Source: JAQGMJ01 sp036271855 (GTDB lineage Bacteria > Pseudomonadota > Gammaproteobacteria > Burkholderiales > JAEUOS01). From it: a stretch of 7,694 nucleotides of DNA. The translations under genes and the position numbers were made by a program. Location: the NCBI GenBank assembly GCA_036271855.1, contig DATAZV010000376.1, forward strand, positions 1-7,694, given 5' to 3'. Below, piece by piece: positions 6,005-7,694 of the stretch (position 1 is the stretch's first letter; the number at the start of each line of letters is the position of its first letter). The notes below the pieces were generated by a model. It made no database searches, was not told the DNA's origin, and saw nothing but the letters and a program-made list of their open reading frames with translations.

Positions 6005-7360
6005 TCAAGCGCCTGCGATGGTCATCCTGTCGATCAGCACCGAGCCGGAAGTCATGCTGCCGCGGGTGATCAGGTCGTTGCCGGCGGCAACGATGCCCTT
6101 GAACATGTCCTTCATGTTGCCGGCGATGGTGATTTCGTGCACCGGGTAGGCGATGACGCCCTTTTCCACCCAGTAGCCGGCGGCGCCGCGCGAGTAGTCG
6201 CCGGTGACGTAGTTGACGCCCTGGCCCATCAGTTCGGTGACCAGGAGGCCGGTGCCCATGCGCTTGAGCATGGCGGCGAAGTCATCCGACACGGTGGGCT
6301 TCATCAGCATGTTGTGGCAGCCGCCGGCATTCCCCGTGCTTTGCATGCCGAGCTTGCGCGCGGAATAGCTGGAGAGGAAGTAGCCTTGCAGCACACCGTT
6401 TTTCACCACGTCGCGCGCATGGGTGGCCACGCCTTCATCGTCGAAGGGGCCGGTGGCGAAGCCTTTGTAAACATCCGGGTCTTCAGTGATGGTGATGTTC
6501 GGCGCCATGATCTCCTTGCCCAAGGTATCGAGCAGGAAGGTGGTCTTGCGGTACAGGTTGCCGCCGCTGGCTGCCGACACCAGCGCGCCGGTGAGGCCGA
6601 TGGCCAGCGGCGCCTCGAACAGCACCGGGCACTGGCGGGTGGAAAGCTTGCGGCTGTTCAGGCGCGACAGCGCGCGGCGCGCGGCGTAGTCGCCGATGCG
6701 CGCGGCGTCGGGAAAGTCTTTCGGGTCGCGGGCGGAGGCGTACCAGTCGTCGCGCTGCATGCCGTCCTTGTCTTTGGCGGTGCGGGCGGCGATCACCGAG
6801 CAGCTCAGGTAGTGGCGCGAAGTCGGGTAGCCGCCGATGAAGCCGCGCGAGTTGCCGTAGACGAATTGCGAATGCTGGGCGGAGACACTGGCGCCCTCGG
6901 AATTGGTGATCTTCGGGCTGACCTTGAAGGCGGCGGCCTCGATTTTTTGCGCCAGCTCGATGGCGGCGGGCACGTCGATGGTCCAGGGGAACAGCAAATC
7001 CGGTGCTTGCGGGTTTTTCGCGATCAGCGCCTCGTCAGCCAGGCCGGCACAATCATCGGCCGCGGTGAAGCGGGCGATGTTCAGCGCGGCTTCCACCGTG
7101 GCCTTCAGCGCGGAGAGCGAAAAGTCGGAGGAACTGGCGTAGCCCTTGCGCTGGCCCATGTAGATGGAGACGGAGACGCCCTTGTCGCGGTTGTGCTCGA
7201 TGTTCTCCACCTCGCCCTTGCGCGCGGTGACGGAGAGGCCGTAGCCCTCGGAAACATCGACTTCGGCGTCGCTGGCGCCCATCGCCTTGGCGTGGCTGAG
7301 CACTTCGCCGGCGAGATTGCGCAATTCGTCTTGGGAAAAAGCAAAGCGGGAATCGGACAT
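6005..7360 (-). CDS. pmbA: TldE/PmbA, non-catalytic subunit of the TldD/TldE metalloprotease
   Basis: TldE (PmbA) forms a heterodimer with TldD; together they degrade unfolded or leader peptides, including microcin B17 leader removal and CcdA turnover in E. coli. TldD supplies the HExxxH zinc site; TldE lacks it, and none is seen here. The 451-residue length matches E. coli PmbA (450). Family landmarks run throughout: GEVENIEHNRDKG and RKGYASSSDFS near the N-terminus, LSRLNSRKLST and GGNLYRKTTFLLDTLGKEI in the middle, and FLSSYSARKLGMQSTGNAGG, TGLLVTELMGQGVNYVTGDYSRGAAGYWVE and EITIAGNMKDM in the C-terminal half. The frame is open for 58 more codons upstream, but that part is low-complexity non-coding sequence with the palindrome, so the ATG at 7360 is chosen. 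No strong ribosome-binding site precedes it. tldD is not in the window. Confidence 0.97.
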   Translation of the reverse strand: MSDSRFAFSQDELRNLAGEVLSHAKAMGASDAEVDVSEGYGLSVTARKGEVENIEHNRDKGVSVSIYMGQRKGYASSSDFSLSALKATVEAALNIARFTAADDCAGLADEALIAKNPQAPDLLFPWTIDVPAAIELAQKIEAAAFKVSPKITNSEGASVSAQHSQFVYGNSRGFIGGYPTSRHYLSCSVIAARTAKDKDGMQRDDWYASARDPKDFPDAARIGDYAARRALSRLNSRKLSTRQCPVLFEAPLAIGLTGALVSAASGGNLYRKTTFLLDTLGKEIMAPNITITEDPDVYKGFATGPFDDEGVATHARDVVKNGVLQGYFLSSYSARKLGMQSTGNAGGCHNMLMKPTVSDDFAAMLKRMGTGLLVTELMGQGVNYVTGDYSRGAAGYWVEKGVIAYPVHEITIAGNMKDMFKGIVAAGNDLITRGSMTSGSVLIDRMTIAGA

Positions 7361-7396
7361 GGGGGATGTTGTTCTGGGCAAAAACAGCAGATGGGG

Positions 7397-7440
7397 GCGA
7401 AGGCGGGTAATTCCACCCGGCTGCGCTTCGCCGGTGAATT
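7397..7440. repeat. Bulged hairpin upstream of tldE
   Basis: AATTC (7409-7413) pairs with GAATT (7436-7440), then ACC with GGT and GGC with GCC, with single-nt bulges at 7414 and 7418 and an 8-nt loop (7422-7429). Ahead of it, GCGAAGG (7397-7403) adds further local symmetry with CTTCGCC (7426-7432). It resembles short dispersed hairpin repeats common between proteobacterial genes, but I cannot identify the family. It lies 37-80 nt upstream of the tldE start. Confidence 0.4.
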
Positions 7441-7450
7441 CGCGCGCGGA

Positions 7451-7631
7451 CCAGTCCCAGGAGTCTGTATGGCGGGAGGAGTCGAGGCAAAAGTGGCGAA
7501 AAACGAGGAGCGTGTGGTGAGGCTTTCCAGTCAATAGTCAGACTATTGACGCCGAAAGCCTCGCCGCACGATACCGTTTTCTCGCCGCTTTGGACCGACG
7601 ACCTCCTGCCATACAGACTCCAAGGGACCGG
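7451..7631. repeat. Large imperfect palindrome (~180 bp) upstream of tldE
   Basis: The region folds back on itself around base 7540. The core is a perfect 10-bp arm (7530-7539 and 7541-7550). Next, 7511-7527 pairs with 7554-7570 at 15 of 17 positions. Then 7460-7510 pairs with 7571-7621 at 35 of 51 with no gap, ending in a perfect 14-bp arm (7460-7473 and 7608-7621). An outer 9-bp block matches 7 of 9. By hand that is about 67 of 87 aligned positions. Mismatches in the well-aligned parts are mostly transitions. No protein is encoded. This fills most of the 312-bp gap 7361-7672. Function unknown: decayed head-to-head repeat, structured leader, or protein-binding element. Confidence 0.7.
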
Positions 7632-7636
7632 CGACA

Positions 7637-7646
7637 TATAATTATA
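7637..7646. promoter_or_regulatory. Palindromic TATAATTATA, possible -10 element on either strand
   Basis: This 10-bp perfect palindrome contains a consensus TATAAT on both strands and is strikingly AT-rich for the window. It lies between tldE and a possible divergent gene at the right edge. No good -35 hexamer is found at 16-18 bp on either side, so promoter activity is uncertain. Confidence 0.35.
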
Positions 7647-7672
7647 CGTTCAGACACCGTATCGCCCCCCGC

Positions 7673-7694
7673 ATGCGCACCCGCACCCCCGTTA
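7673..7694 (+). CDS. Possible first codons of a divergent gene (cut by window edge)
   Basis: An ATG at 7673 opens a frame reading MRTRTPV before the window ends. Only seven codons are visible and there is no clear ribosome-binding site, so the call rests on position. In E. coli and many proteobacteria, yjgA (ribosome-associated DUF615 protein) is divergent from pmbA, which would place its start about here. The residues seen do not confirm or exclude yjgA. Confidence 0.25.

Noticed and set aside
7361..7534. A 58-residue N-terminal extension of TldE
   Set aside because: It lies in the hairpin and palindrome region, does not look like protein, and would make TldE far longer than the ~450 residues of the family. 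MSDSRF at 7360 fits the usual start.
5504..7537. A 677-codon open frame on the plus strand
   Set aside because: It is antisense to both tldE and the exporter, whose protein matches are unmistakable. Its translation is rich in Ala, Gly, His and Arg with no recognisable domain, as expected for a GC-rich shadow frame.
7451..7631. CRISPR array or transposon inverted ends at the palindrome
   Set aside because: There is a single inverted pair, no direct repeats with spacers, and nothing encoded between the arms.
7053..7637. A 194-codon minus-strand frame through the palindrome
   Set aside because: Its second half overlaps tldE in another frame and its first half is the two palindrome arms. No family resemblance.

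Overview
This 7.7 kb window is GC-rich chromosomal DNA that looks like housekeeping sequence from a betaproteobacterium. LexA, TldE/PmbA and a YfcG-type glutathione transferase are all of proteobacterial type, and the style would suit Burkholderiales, perhaps Oxalobacteraceae. That placement is inferred from protein style, not from a database search. There are no rRNA, tRNA or CRISPR features and no intact transposase.

Layout. At the left edge lies the C-terminal part of a glutathione S-transferase (+). It converges on lexA (-) across a strong stem-loop terminator that could serve both genes. lexA is preceded by a promoter whose -10 lies inside a perfect SOS box. A small cupin gene (+) diverges from lexA. 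The cupin converges, with a 2-bp gap, on an exported alpha/beta hydrolase of the dienelactone/PAF-acetylhydrolase type (-). Upstream of the hydrolase, 56 bp away on the same strand, is a membrane histidine kinase with a Cache-like periplasmic sensor (-). No response regulator is in view. Next come an EntS-like major facilitator exporter (-) and tldE/pmbA (-), each preceded by a non-coding gap. The right edge may hold the first codons of a divergent gene.

Function. lexA governs the SOS response. TldE is the non-catalytic half of the TldD/TldE protease. The kinase and the exported hydrolase may be co-transcribed. The remaining genes look like independent units.

Non-coding DNA holds the least explained signals. 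One is a roughly 180-bp imperfect palindrome upstream of tldE. Another is a 52-bp element with perfect 19-bp inverted arms between tldE and the exporter. A third is a lexA/cupin intergenic region where one palindromic hexamer can act as -35 for both directions. I see no convincing new multi-gene system; the palindrome is the best candidate for something undescribed.
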